This document shows positions 1 to 11,190 of a stretch of DNA of 64,000 nucleotides, piece after piece; position 1 is the first letter of the stretch, and the number at the start of each line of letters is the position of its first letter. The stretch is from Labia minor (taxonomy: Eukaryota; Arthropoda; Insecta; Dermaptera; Spongiphoridae). The DNA lies in the NCBI GenBank assembly GCA_963082975.1, contig OY720344.1, positions 11,705,580 through 11,769,579 of the forward strand, in the 5' to 3' direction. A program made the translations under genes and the position numbers. The notes under the pieces are model-generated. The model made no database searches and was not told where the DNA came from. It saw only the letters and a program-made list of their open reading frames with translations.

Positions 1-150
1 ATAATTAATAAATTAAAAAATTCAAATGTTATTATTTAAATAAATTAACAGAAAATAATATCTTTTAAATAGAAAATACAAATTCGCGCGATTGTAGAAT
101 ATATTTAAATCTTATTATTGTTTTCCAATTCTCAAGTAAAATTAGTAAAA

Positions 151-785
151 TAAGCTGGTATGTCTCCACTCGACTATCTCCAATTTGAATTGGCGAGATA
201 GTAAAAATATGGCTATGTATGTATGTAGACAAGATTACACAAAAACGGTTTGAGCTAGAATCATAAAATTTGGTACATGGGCATTATTCAAAATTCATAG
301 TTTTCTATAAACTTTTGAGAAATGTAGCTCAACCGGAAGATGGTCATTACCTACAACGTTTTGATTTTTTTTCCTCTAAAGTGACCGTAAAAATAAAGAT
401 ATATGTTTGAGAATTTTTCACATGATTAAAAATTGTATAAAACTGCTATATAAGGAATTTCAGCTTAATTGAATCGCCGAAAGTACCAGAATTAATTTTT
501 TTAACACTGCAAATCTCACGCGCCAACACGTGATGTGGTGCTATCAACTAAGAGCCAAACATACGCTGGTTCAATAAATATTATTTATTAATTATAATTT
601 ATAATTAATTAAATTTAATTTAAATATAATATATGTTATTTAATCCAATTCATATTGCGAGATAGCCGAGTGGAGACACTCCAGCTTATTTAACCTTAGT
701 GAATATTTCTCAGGGGCCTTCAAAACGTGTAAAAACATCAAAATTTCGACATCGAAAATTTCGCGAGATAGTAAAAAAAAAAATT
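151..785 (-). mobile_element. Helentron-like nonautonomous element, family A, rearranged copy
   Basis: The family A 3' end, with its GAGTG-GAGA-CACTC type hairpin and AGATAG subterminal motif, occurs twice in opposite orientation, at about 151-193 and 654-692. The family body (194-690) lies between them in plus orientation, and the family 5' end follows inverted at about 693-780. The simplest reading is a minus-strand copy whose body has been inverted. It was recognised by alignment with the copies at 14.3, 18.2, 59.8 and 60.8 kb. There is no coding capacity. Confidence 0.7.
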
Positions 786-1924
786 AAAAATGAAAACTAA
801 ACTTCTTTATCTCTCCCTCGCCCTATTATAAATAGTATAATGATAGTATTGATGTAAAAAAATATAAAAATATATTTCAAGGAAAACCACAATAATTTAT
901 CCTTATTCTTATAATAATACCTTTTGACAAACTCTGTAATCGTATATAATAATAAAAAATAAAGATATAAAATAAAAAAAAAATATCCTATAAGAAGTTG
1001 TTTCATTTATGACTTTTTGATAGTAAAGAATATAATTCAATATGTAGGAATGTAATATACTTTGAAAAATAATATATTTATTAGAAAAATGATTGAGTAA
1101 ATGGAAAATTTCGTAGTTTTTCTTCTTATTTCAGTTTAGTTATGTTTAAAAGGAATTGTTCTTTAATACTTATTTAATCATAATTTTTTTATAAACTTTT
1201 TTTTTAAAAAGTTAAACATTTTGAGAAAAATGTTTCTATTATTTTTTGGACACTTTAATGATATAAGTAAATTTCTAAATAATTTTCATTGATACCGTAA
1301 ATTAACAAAAAAAAAAATAACCCCTGGGTGATAGGCAATTAGAAATTCGGCTGACAAAGCAAACTCCACGCCACTTTTCATCCACTTTTCATTTAAGTGA
1401 TAAAATTTATTTTGATATTTTTAATTCGATTTTATATTTAGAATTTAATAAAGTCAATTATCTGTCATATGGCCATATTTTTTATATTTAAATTTATAAT
1501 AATTACGTAGCTCCAGTGAAAAAAAATAAAATAACTTTATTTGATATTACTTCATAGATAAAATATTTTAAGGCGATTTTTTTTTAAAATTAATTATAAT
1601 AAAACTTAACTTCATTTGAATTTCATTAAATTTTTTTATTATAATGATTATTTACCAATGCTAATATTTATATGTTTAACTTTATTAAAGTCTCGTGTAT
1701 TTGTTTTTATTTTTTTAATTTATTTAATATCAAATTATTAGAATTTCTAATAATAACATAATCTATTTATTGTATTAGAAATATAAATGGTCCTAAGGGA
1801 CTCTAATTTACTGTACACCTTTTTGCTCTAACCACTTGTCTTTGCCCGAAGGGTTTTTGGTTTAATCATTAAACATTGGGGGAGATACACTAAAGTTTTG
1901 ACACACAGATCTTCACATATTTTA
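786..1924. other. AT-rich unique sequence, no gene seen
   Basis: Long A/T runs with no repeat family shared with the rest of the window. A reading frame at 797-1006 (minus) is low-complexity Tyr/Phe/Ile/Lys and is taken as chance. Around 1790-1900 the sequence is less AT-rich but has no recognisable feature. Confidence 0.5.
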
Positions 1925-2125
1925 TTAGTCTTCCAGTACTAACAGATATTTATTATTTATTTTAATCTTTTTGATAAATGTATATGAATTCGTCCAATCA
2001 AAATCAAAAACATTTCTAATTATTCTTTGTTCCCATTTGAAGTCTAAATGTGAATGATTGCAATAGTAGATAATATAAACATAGACATTTGGGAATGAAG
2101 TTGATAAACTCCATGCACGAAAGCC
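1925..2125 (-). CDS. Candidate terminal exon, unrecognised protein
   Basis: On the minus strand a pyrimidine-containing acceptor (GTTGTCCTCAG) is followed by an open frame of 67 codons ending in tandem TAA stops. An AATAAA overlaps the stops and would serve as a poly(A) signal. The predicted peptide is mixed aromatic and charged, without low-complexity runs, and ends in NNKYLLVLED. I recognise no family. No upstream partner exon was found, because the mariner relic lies immediately upstream. It could be a chance open frame or a piece of an unknown element. Confidence 0.22.
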   Translation of the reverse strand, partial: GFRAWSLSTSFPNVYVYIIYYCNHSHLDFKWEQRIIRNVFDFDWTNSYTFIKKIKINNKYLLVLED

Positions 2126-2206
2126 CTGAGGACAACTATTTGTGGTATGATAACAGCCCAAACACAAATTAGTTGAAAAGTTTAGGTTTTTATACTATAT
2201 TATATA

Positions 2207-2917
2207 CACAGGGTGGGGCAGAAAGACCTATCCAATTTCAAAACGTTATAAAATTAAAACCACTCAGTTTGTCAACAAATTTCTTTTATTAACATATCGA
2301 AAATTTTATGCCATTATTAAATTTAAGTTTTAAAAAGCATATCACTCAAATGTCGTCCTTGGGAGCGGATTCACTGATTTAGGAGCTCGCGGTAGCTTTC
2401 CATGAGTTTCACCGTCATTTCCACAGGAATTTCTTCAATTACCCGAACAATTTCCCTTCGTAAAGCAAGAAGGGTCCTTGGTCGATGCTGGTAAACCTTC
2501 GATTTGAGGTAACCCCAAAGGAAGAAGTCACATGGAGTGAGATCCGGTGAGCGCGGCGGCCATCCAAGATCACCTCTCAGAGAAATGAGGGGGACCTGGA
2601 AACATTTCTTTTTCAATGCTGAACCCGTCTGTTGAAAATTTGATACCCACACTGTAATGGTAGCGTGATGTGGAACAGTTTCATGACGCCCGAGTCCGAA
2701 ATGAATTCGAAGAGCACGTTGTGTAGCAATTATCGAACCGCCATTTTCGATAAACCGCTCAATAACAAAAATACTATGTTCACCAGACCAAGGCAGGTTG
2801 ACTAGTGACAAATGGCATAAAACCGGCTTCCTAACGGTTTTTACCCCACTACTCTACCTGCTCCCTCTTCTGAGAAAAAGGGATTTGAAATCCGATAGGT
2901 TTTTCTGCCCCACCCTG
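2207..2917 (-). mobile_element. Internally deleted mariner-type DNA transposon with TIRs
   Basis: Inverted ends begin CAGGGTGGGGCAGAAA at 2209 and are mirrored at 2917, with further similarity through ACCTATC and TTTGAAAT, giving TIRs of about 30 bp. TA lies at the right edge and close to the left edge (two extra bases there), as expected for Tc1/mariner target duplication. The transposase reading frame inside lacks the middle of the protein, so this copy is nonautonomous. Confidence 0.85.
2371..2811 (-). pseudogene. mariner-like transposase, core deleted (HTH joined to C-terminus)
   Basis: The 146-codon frame begins with an N-terminal helix-turn-helix-like DNA-binding region (residues 1-70, including NGGSIIATQRALRIHFG). 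It then runs directly into the transposase C-terminus, with SPDLTPCDFFLWGYLKSKVY holding the third catalytic Asp and followed by the usual helical tail. The segment carrying the first two catalytic Asp residues is absent, although the frame stays open, so it cannot catalyse transposition. The protein could still bind the TIRs, but nothing in the sequence shows that. The family resembles arthropod Tc1/mariner transposases with this HTH type. Confidence 0.8.
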
Positions 2918-3014
2918 TATTAGATGTATTTAACCAATCATAAATACAGGTATAAGTATTTTTAATAATAATTGGAAAATTATATTATATATTATATAAT
3001 ATTGTATATTAAAA

Positions 3015-3473
3015 AAATTAGCTGTGGCGAGGCACAGAACCGACTGACGATTTAAAAATAATTAAAAACAACATTATATATATATATATATATTAATAAA
3101 TGTGTGTCTATTTTTTTCTTTCACCAGTTAGTTTAATGTATTAAAAAAATTCCTACAATAAATATAATTAAATCTTGGTACACTACCAATTCCGGTTTCC
3201 GGATATACACTAAAAGTTGATGAATTCATGCTACTGATGCATTAAGTAAATATACCAAATTTTATCAAAATCCGTTGAGGCGTTCAATCTGTACACGTCT
3301 ATATGGACACACAGCGGACAGTTGGACAGACGGACAGACGGACAGACATCATGCTAAAAATACTTTTTTTCTGTTAACAAAATGCATGATTTGTGTAGAT
3401 ATGTAAAAATCTCCATATTTGAAATTTGATGTGAAAACAATACCTTCCCTTTCTATCGTCGGTCGGTAAAAAT
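3015..3473 (-). mobile_element. Helentron-like nonautonomous element, family B (subfamily 2)
   Basis: The 3' end at low coordinates has hairpin CTGTG...CACAG (3022-3037) next to a GTCAGTCGGT-type subterminal repeat. The 5' end at 3450-3472 has the inverse ACCGACCGAC. The (GTCY)n tract, read as GGACAGACGGACAG on plus, lies at about 3305-3350. It shares the diagnostic CCGGAAACCGGAAGT-like core and CATGCTAAAAATACTTTTTT with the other B copies. Confidence 0.75.
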
Positions 3474-4872
3474 AAGATTAGTTGCTAATTTAGTTTGACT
3501 ATTTTTTTTAACATTATTATCGTCTTTATTTTTAAATATAACTGAGTTTTGTATTCTGTTGTTTTTTTTTATTTGTTATTTATATGCATATAAAGGCTTC
3601 ATCTTTAATAGCCTATAACCTCGTATATGGCTTGGAAAAGAAACTTTTTTTTTCATAGTTTTTCTCTCGTTTTATTTTGAGTAAAATTTATAGAAAACAG
3701 ATTTCTAGAAATAACATTCATGGTTCCTAGACAAATCTATTTAATAAAATTTTAATATCTAGAATATAACATTTATATCTCGAATGCGATGAGTATACAT
3801 GAAAATGGAGCTTGTTTTCTTATTAATTCATGCAAGTAATGTTGCCAAAAGACCACGATACTAACTTGTATGAAAAACAAAAATATGGTCATAATAAAGA
3901 GGATGGCATTATTATTTCTTTTAAGGCATTATCATTAAGAAGTGGGGCAGCCACTAGTCTAGCCCTTCGTGTTCATCAATCCAAGCCAAGGGCTCGAGAC
4001 AGGCATTTATCCAAACATCTATCCATTTACGTAGAACAACTAGGTCAGAGTTTGTCTGTACATCGAACTAAAGAACAATTATAAACTAAACTTTTCTTCA
4101 AAGTTCTATATTCTAGTCTTGTTTTGTTAATTTTGAACTTTACTTTTTACTCTATTTCGAAACTAACAAATTATCTTATTATTTTTTATTTTTTTTTTTT
4201 TATTTTAAACTTTGAAATATGTATTTTATCGAAAAATATTTACACACTTATATAAATTGTAAAACTTGAATAGTACTTATATATTACATATATTATATAT
4301 AACTCTTTTTCAAATTAATATTTATTTATTATAATTGTTTTTCTTTTGGTATTTTTGATTTTTAAATAAAAGAAAGGATTAAAGGATTTTCCAACATTCA
4401 ATTTTTTTTTTAATTTAATTTTTTTTAACTAAAATTCAAAATTTATTTTATCATATATATATATATATATATATATATTCATATTTGTACTGATTTAAAT
4501 TATTATTCAGATCTCAAATTTCATGAGTCTTCTTGGATGGCTATATTTGAAAAGAATTTTAAGAAAGATTAAAAGAAGGGAATAAATGCTATTAAAACTT
4601 TTTTAAATTATCTTTGTAGAAACCTCATAATATATTGCTGAATATTCTCTCTAACTTGAGTTACATAAAAAAAATACTTAAGGTGTTTTCAAGAATTAAA
4701 ATTTATTGCAACAAAAATAGATGAAACTACAGGTGAATGTAAATGTAAAGGAGTGCATAATAATGGAGAGTTTTTTTTTTTTTACTGAATATCATTATCG
4801 AATATCAAGTCATTTAGGTCATATGGGAATGAACAGACAAAAAAAAAAGTGTACCCATTAAATACACAAGTT
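3474..4872. other. AT-rich stretch with one less AT-rich island
   Basis: Mostly A/T runs and a (TA)n tract near 4455-4478. The island at about 3820-4085 contains an 84-codon open frame on plus (3830-4084) with unremarkable composition and no recognisable domain. It may be chance or regulatory. No repeat family was identified. Confidence 0.4.
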
Positions 4873-5140
4873 AAAAAAAAACTCTGACTTTTGTAACATA
4901 CGTCCTACGCAAGGACAACGACTATCAATTCGGTTTAATCAATTAGGTGTCCTATGATCAGTAGAATCAACCTTTACCTTGATTTTCTTGATCGGAGGCG
5001 ATATCAAGTAGCTTTCCCAATTTTTATCCTGGAGCTTGATTGACTCCGTCCCATAGACCCCAGACCCAAGATTCCCTTACCAGGCCCGGGACCACAAAAA
5101 TGTGAGGCAGCTTCGCTAACCTATCACCCTGTGGCGCCTC
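4873..5140 (-). mobile_element. tRNA-derived SINE, near full length
   Basis: On the minus strand it runs from the GGCGCC head, through an A-box-like TAGCGAAGCTG, a degraded B box (the plus strand shows CCAGGCCCGGGACC) and the conserved body (GGTTGATTCTACTGATCATAGG, GGACACCTAATTG) to a 3' poly-T, seen on plus as poly-A at 4873-4881. It matches the copies at 35.7, 38.1, 50.1 and 61.7 kb. Confidence 0.8.
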
Positions 5141-5290
5141 ATTAAAATTAAAATGAAGATTATAAAATACATTTACAAACTTAGAAAAAAATTTAAAATA
5201 AAAATAAATAAAATTATTAATCAATTTCTATCTAAAAATTGAAAAATTATTTTGCAATGAAACATTGACAAATTCAACAAAATATGAGAT
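5141..5290 (-). repeat. Sequence shared with 35900-36065, 5' of the SINE
   Basis: The 150 bp beyond the SINE head (AAGATTATAAAATACATTTA, TTTTGCAATGAAA, TTGACAAATTCAA) is also found next to the SINE at 35.7 kb but not next to the other copies. It is either a co-mobilised 5' flank or part of a larger duplicated block. Confidence 0.7.
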
Positions 5291-7518
5291 GCAAAGTTTA
5301 AAGTGTTTACTTGGAATTTTCAAGATCAGAACAAATGTAATGCTAAGTCACCGGTTGATGATGGGTTAATTCATTATTCTTTTATATATACATATATTTA
5401 TAGTGAAAACAATTTAAAATTACTATCAAATAACTCCAAGATTAAAGATCATTTAATAATATAATTGATTTTTTTTTCTTTCTTTCTTATTTTATTTCTT
5501 CTATTTTTTTTTCATAGTAGATGATAAATAGGAAAATTGATATATTATTTTTGTTTATTTTTTTGTAGAAATAATATGATATAAACATTCTTATCTAAAT
5601 ATATGCATAGGTACGCTTTTCATCTTTTTTTTTTAATCATTTCTCTATTATAAAAGCAGATTTTCAACAGAATGCTTAAACGTAGAACTTTTTTCTTCTT
5701 CTTTTATTAATATAAATTGAAAATTCAGTTCCAATTGAAACTCGATCAAGTTGAAATTATTTCGATAAACATTCTCATAAATAAAGTGATTAAATGGAAA
5801 TGAGGGTAGGTGGGAAAACCAAAGGAGGTGGAAATAAATCAAGAGCGAATGCTATCAAGACCCAATTTCACCATGACTCCCACACATCTAACTTCTTTTC
5901 TATATCTATTCTTCCTTTAACCCCCACTTTTCCTCTTTCGCCCTCTCTCTCTCTCTCTCTTTCTCTTTCTCTCTTCAACTACCTATTATTCGATTCTGAG
6001 CAAATTCCCTGCATATCATATAATCTCATCTTGAATACTATCGAGATTACGATTTAAAGAAGGCTTCCTTGAATTGTTGTAGAAAAAAAAGAAAAACAAC
6101 TTTTTTTTAATGCCAAAAAATAACCTCTGAATTTGTTATTCGAAAATAATTAATCATATTTCAATTTTATTAATCTATTTCTTATAATAATAACATTTAT
6201 AAATAATTAGAAAGTTAATTGTATATTTTTTAAAAATAAATTACAGTGGCAGTATCATCTTATTTTCGTTTTATAAAACATTTCCAAGGATTAAAACTAG
6301 ACAAATTGAAATCATATCAGGCACTGTGAAATAAAAAAAAATTCTACCAAAAAGGAATGCTTACTAAAATATATTTATATAAACATATAAATATATATAA
6401 ATAATTCCATTATATTATAAATAGATACCATACATCAGTGTAATCTTCTAATTCATTTTATAACATAAAACCTTTTAGCTTAGATAATATATATTTTTAT
6501 AATTTTTATAGAAATATCTATTTAATTTATGTGTGTTTTCCTTTTCAATTTTCTTTAACCCCCCCCCCCCCCTTCTATCTCTTCTTTTTACTAAATCGAT
6601 ATTTTTTAATATACTTAAATAATATAAAGAATTGAATCAGTACAATGTGTGAAAGATTATATTATAAAAAAAGAAAAAGAAAGTCAAATACAAACTTCTT
6701 CTTTAATTTAAACAAAAGTAGTTAAACATCTAGTAAAAAAGAGAAATATGAAAACTTTATCCAAGGATAAATTCTCATAAGCATGAAAATGTTTTCCAAG
6801 TTCAAATAGTCACGTCTCATGTGATAAATACTAAAAAAATCCTAAAAGTATTAAATCAAAATAAAATTTAAAAAAAAATTAAAAGTTGAAGATAATATTT
6901 TTTAAAATCAATTGGTTAACATTTTATATATATATATATATAACGAATATTTTAAATTGAATATTTACAATTTAATTGCAATTTATGTACCATATTTTTT
7001 TTTTATTTTATTTTGTGGGTCTGAAGATATTATAATCTTATAGTATTAAAGTTACCCAATTTATGAAACCAAATAATGTACATATCTATCAATTGATAAA
7101 TAAGTAATGCTTGGATATAAGTTTTCCTAATAAGGAAAACACGTTTTTCTATCTATCTAATTAAAATGCACTCGCCATGTTATTCCATCACCTCTGATAG
7201 CATCAGATAATAAACTTGGCTTCAACTTTATTATTTATTGTATTTAATTAATCGGAAAGTCCATTGCAATGCATCACAATTACTTTTGCTTTGTGATCAT
7301 CCGTGCTAAAACTAGAATTTCATACCACAATGTTAACAAATTTGTCCCCCCCACCCAAAAAAAAAAAAAAAAATAATGAAATTTTATTTAATCTCTGCTT
7401 AATAATAAAAATCTTAAAACTTTAAATTTTAAAAATTATTTATAATTAATAAAAAAATAAATAATATATATTATAAATACACTATATATAATAAGATATT
7501 CTCTTATTATCCTTATTA
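5291..7518. other. AT-rich sequence without a recognised gene
   Basis: It contains a pyrimidine-rich stretch with (CT)n at about 5925-5975, a poly-C run at about 6559-6571, (TA)n near 6925-6940 and a C-then-A run near 7346-7372. The open frame at 5794-6057 crosses the CT microsatellite and is not believed. No repeat family and no RNA gene were seen. Confidence 0.5.
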
Positions 7519-8186
7519 TTTTTACCGACCGACGATAGTAAGGGAGGTATTGTTTTCACACCAAATTTCACATGTGGAGATTTTTACATATCTCCACGAA
7601 TCATGCATTTTCTAAACAGAAAAAAGTATTTTTAGCATGATGTCTGTCCGTCCGTCTGTCCGTCTGTCCGTCCGTCTGTCCGTCCGTCTGTCCGTCCGTA
7701 TAGATGTGTACAGCCTGAACGGCTCAACCAATTTTGATGAAATTTGGTATATTTACTTAATGCATCAGTGGGATGAATTGATCAACTTTTGGTGCAATTC
7801 CGGAAACCGGAAGTGGTAGTATTAGCGATCGACGATAGGAAGGAAAGGGTTATTTTCACACCAAAGGAGATTTTTTTATATATCACCACGAATCATGCAC
7901 TTTGTATTGGTTTTATCCTCGAGAAATATCATATTTATTAGTTTTTTCTTGATTTAAAATTATATGACGTCATCCAGCCATTCATGACGTCACAGCCTGG
8001 TCTTGCATATATATTATAAATAAAATAAAATTAAAAATGTTTATATTTATTATTTATGTATCCATATCTGTTTTTTATTACATTAATAGATATATTAAAA
8101 TTATTTGAAATTGTTTCTCTAGCTGGAAATTAATTTATTTCAAACAGTCGGTCGGTTCGGACCTGGCCACAGGTCAACTTATTTTT
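7519..8186 (+). mobile_element. Helentron-like nonautonomous element, family B, full length
   Basis: The 5' end is TTTACCGACCGACGATAG. The 10-bp subterminal repeat ACCGACCGAC is mirrored as GTCGGTCGGT near the 3' end, followed by the perfect hairpin GACCTG-GCCA-CAGGTC (8160-8175) and CTTATTTTT. The centre holds a (GTCY)n tract. A second, diverged copy of the 5' module (GATCGACGATAGG) sits at about 7826, so this subfamily is a tandem chimera of two 5' modules. The layout matches DINE-1/mini-me Helentron derivatives. The open frame over the microsatellite is not a gene. Confidence 0.8.
7642..7699 (+). repeat. (GTCY)n microsatellite inside family B
   Basis: Tandem GTCT/GTCC tetramers, the internal microsatellite of this element. 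They are longer here and at 49.4 kb than in the other copies. Confidence 0.9.
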
Positions 8187-8814
8187 AATGTCTTAGGGGT
8201 AATGAAACTATAAAATCTGTAAGCAAATATAGATACATATAAATATGTATATTTTATCAAAATCATTTACAATATTTTTATTTTAAATTTAAGTGACTTT
8301 TAAAGAAAAAGTGAAATATTGTGGTATTTTAAATTTTAAATTTTTTATATATTTCTCAATTAATTTTGATGAATAATTAAAATTTTTTAAAATATAATTA
8401 CAGCTGATAATAACAAAGACAAAATGGAAATATGCATCAGGAGAGGTGAATTAGATTTGACTTTGAGATGAAGTAGAAGGAAGGGAAACTTGAGTTAATA
8501 TTTTAAATGTCATGAAACTTCCCTATAACGAACAAACACCATCTGACAATGTCATATTGTTTTAGATATAGAATAGAAGCGCTCTTCTTTTGGATGAAAA
8601 GTGAGTGATAGAAGAAGTAGTTTTTTCGAGATTATATCTTCTTTATTTTAATTAAATCTAATATTCTTCATTTGATTATTGTTCAACTTGAAAAACAAAA
8701 ACAATCAAATTTTTAGAATACCAGACAAAAACAAAACAAAAAATGAAATCTCTTTTTTGTAATATAACCCAAAGTCGTTCCAATTAAATTATTCCAAAAG
8801 GGAATCCTTTTACA
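8187..8814. other. AT-rich spacer
   Basis: Sits between a family B element and a LINE tail. No open frame, repeat or RNA gene is supported. Confidence 0.5.
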
Positions 8815-9535
8815 TTATCTATCACTTTGGCTCTGCTGAACTCGAAAGTTCTTGGCCGTAGCAACAACACTTCTCCAAGTATCCCTATATTCTGAGCCAC
8901 AACCCTCCAAAGCCTACCCTCTCCCATCTCTCTCACATCCCTTTCTACATTATCCACCCATCTTGGTCTTCCAAGCGGCCGTTATCCACTCGATCTCCCC
9001 ACCAATATATTTTTAGCCATTCTTTCCTCTCCGATTCTTGCCCACCGCAGCCTTCTCGATTTTATAATTCTAACTATATATGGAGATGCATAGAGGTCAT
9101 GTAGTTCCTCGTTATGCAGTCTCCGCCATTCCCCGGTGACCTCATCTTTCTTTAGCCCATAAATGCTGCGAATAATCCTATTCTCAAATACTCTAAATCT
9201 ACTCTCGTCTCCTAAGATCATATACCATGCCTCACACCCATGTAATACAACCGATTAAATAATGGTTTTATATATTTTAATTTTTATCCCCTTTGATAAT
9301 AATTTTGATGCGATAAGCCCCTTTATTGCATGATAACAGGCGCTTCCCGATTGTAACCTCGCTTTAAACTCTTCTCGAATATTATTATCTTTCGTTATTA
9401 CAGAACCTAAGTATTTAAATTTTTCTACACATTTTCAAATTCTATATTTTATATGTTAAGACTTGGTGTGTTAATACTATTCCTCTCTGTTACAAAATAC
9501 TTTGTCTTGGTGATCCTTTTACACTTATTTTATTT
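8815..9535 (-). pseudogene. LINE (non-LTR retrotransposon) 3' fragment, RT C-terminal tail
   Basis: On the minus strand the broken frame reads through FKYLGSVIT and YHAIKGL to RVFENRIIRSIYGLKKDEV, EWRRLHNEELHDLYASP and IKSRRLRWA. This is the C-terminal thumb and tail typical of arthropod LINE reverse transcriptases (RTE/CR1-like; clade not certain). An intact piece spans 8982-9221, with stops and a frameshift around it. The 3' end at low coordinates finishes in GATA-rich sequence, like the copies at 52.1 and 53.4 kb. It is 5'-truncated and dead. Confidence 0.85.
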
Positions 9536-10807
9536 TATTTTATTTTATAATCATCTCAAAGAAATAAAAATGCAGTCGGATACTTTTCTTATACCATAAC
9601 TTTTTTTTTTTTTTTTTTAATAAGACAAAAACTTGAAATTGGCCCATAATAACTGGTTTCTAATAAGGAAACTGAATGCATGACAAGTTTGAAAGCCCGC
9701 CAATTCTTACCTCCCGCTACCACCTCCCTTTCTGGTTGCTTAAGATCATATTTCCGTCATTTTGCAGTCGCCTCAACTGCATGCATGCAATGCAGTCACC
9801 CGCTGCATCATCATCATCATCGATGCGTCATCCACTAGAAAATTCACATTTTCATTCTTGTATTGGCGCCAGAATACCAGAAAGTAACTTACTCAGCTCA
9901 CGTTCTAAGAACATCAAGTCTTTTTATTCATATTCAAATTAAGATTAATTACAGGCCAGATGATAAAGAAAGATTAAACGTAAACAAGCTATTATTATAT
10001 AATCACTTAGGCACATTATGAGCAACTTATCTACGTAAACGATTAAAAAAATATAATTAAACTACTCTTTAATGACACGAGTGAGGTCTTTGTCCTACCT
10101 ATTTAGGATATAATAAACCATTTTAATAATATTAATTATATCTTGCCATTCTTTTAATATTTTTAAATTCTTCCGAAATTACAAACACTGTTACTATTTG
10201 CTATATAAATAAAAATCCACAATAAATTTTAACTCTTCACCTGTAATTTCCTTCATTAACATTTTTGATGAGGACTCATTTGACTATATTCGTTGTCATT
10301 ACAATATATTAACTCAGTAATCAGTTGAAGTAAATTAATATTGTATAATATTATACTTAAATTAATCGGTGATTATAAACAAAAAAAATCTTAGATAAAT
10401 TTACTTTGTAATATATAAAAGTGTTTTTTTTTATTCAGGTGCCCACCCATGAAGTAAACAAAATAATAAAAAAAATCAAATAAATTTTTATTGAGTACAC
10501 AATATATGAAGCGTCGATAACATCATCATTTAATAAATTATGGGGACATTAACGTGATTGCTAATTTCTTTTATTAATAAACAAAATACAAAAATAAAAA
10601 GAACAATTCTTCTTATTTGAGAAAAAAAAAATCGAATTGAAAATCAACAACATAAAAAAGAAACGGAAAATTTATTCTTTCTTTAAAAACACACAATCTA
10701 TATACAAAACTTAAATAATATTATCTAAATTTTGGTAATTGTTTACAAAATGGGAAGCTTCAAACCCTTCAAACTTTACCATTAGTTTCCTTTTTTAATT
10801 CCAAAGA
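9536..10807. other. Unique sequence with a GC-richer island at 9676-9942
   Basis: The island contains TGCATGCATGCAATGCAGTC, a short CATCAT run and several palindromic 6-mers. An 88-codon frame crosses it, but it lacks splice signals and domain similarity. It is more like a regulatory element than a gene. The rest is AT-rich, with a poly-T near 9600. Confidence 0.4.
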
Positions 10808-11190
10808 AACTTTCCTTATGCAATATTTTTCGGTCTCTTCTAGTTTACGAGATAAAAAATTTCAAGTTTGACAGATTAGCTGATTATGAACGTCGAAATG
10901 TTCTGTCATTACGTAATGTTTTATTGACTAATTCACTTATTATTCACTTATTCACTAATTTTCGGTTTTTTGGTTCGGTTTTTATATAGGAAAATTATTT
11001 AATTAATTAATTTTTTAATTTTCATTTATTTAAACCCAGAGAACTGAAAAAACAACAGAAAATTAGTGGAGCCCTCTGCTGGCCAAATGAATAAAACATG
11101 GTAGCTAAATAGAATATCAATGAATTTATATGCAAATTTTATCTCGTAAACTAGAAGAGATCGAGAAATATTGCATAAAAAAAGTATGTA
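10808..11190. mobile_element. MITE with ~50-bp terminal inverted repeats
   Basis: The left end ACTTTCCTTATGCAATATTT continues through CGGTCTCTTCTAGTTTACGA to GATAAAA. It is mirrored at about 11138-11188 with a few mismatches. There is no coding capacity and the superfamily is unassigned; no clear target duplication could be read by eye. Confidence 0.75.

Noticed and set aside
5794-6057. 87-codon frame
   Set aside because: It crosses a (CT)n microsatellite; no splice signals or domain.
7637-7819. 60-codon frame MMSVRPSVRLSVRL...
   Set aside because: It is the translation of the (GTCY)n microsatellite in a transposable element; the tract varies in length between copies.
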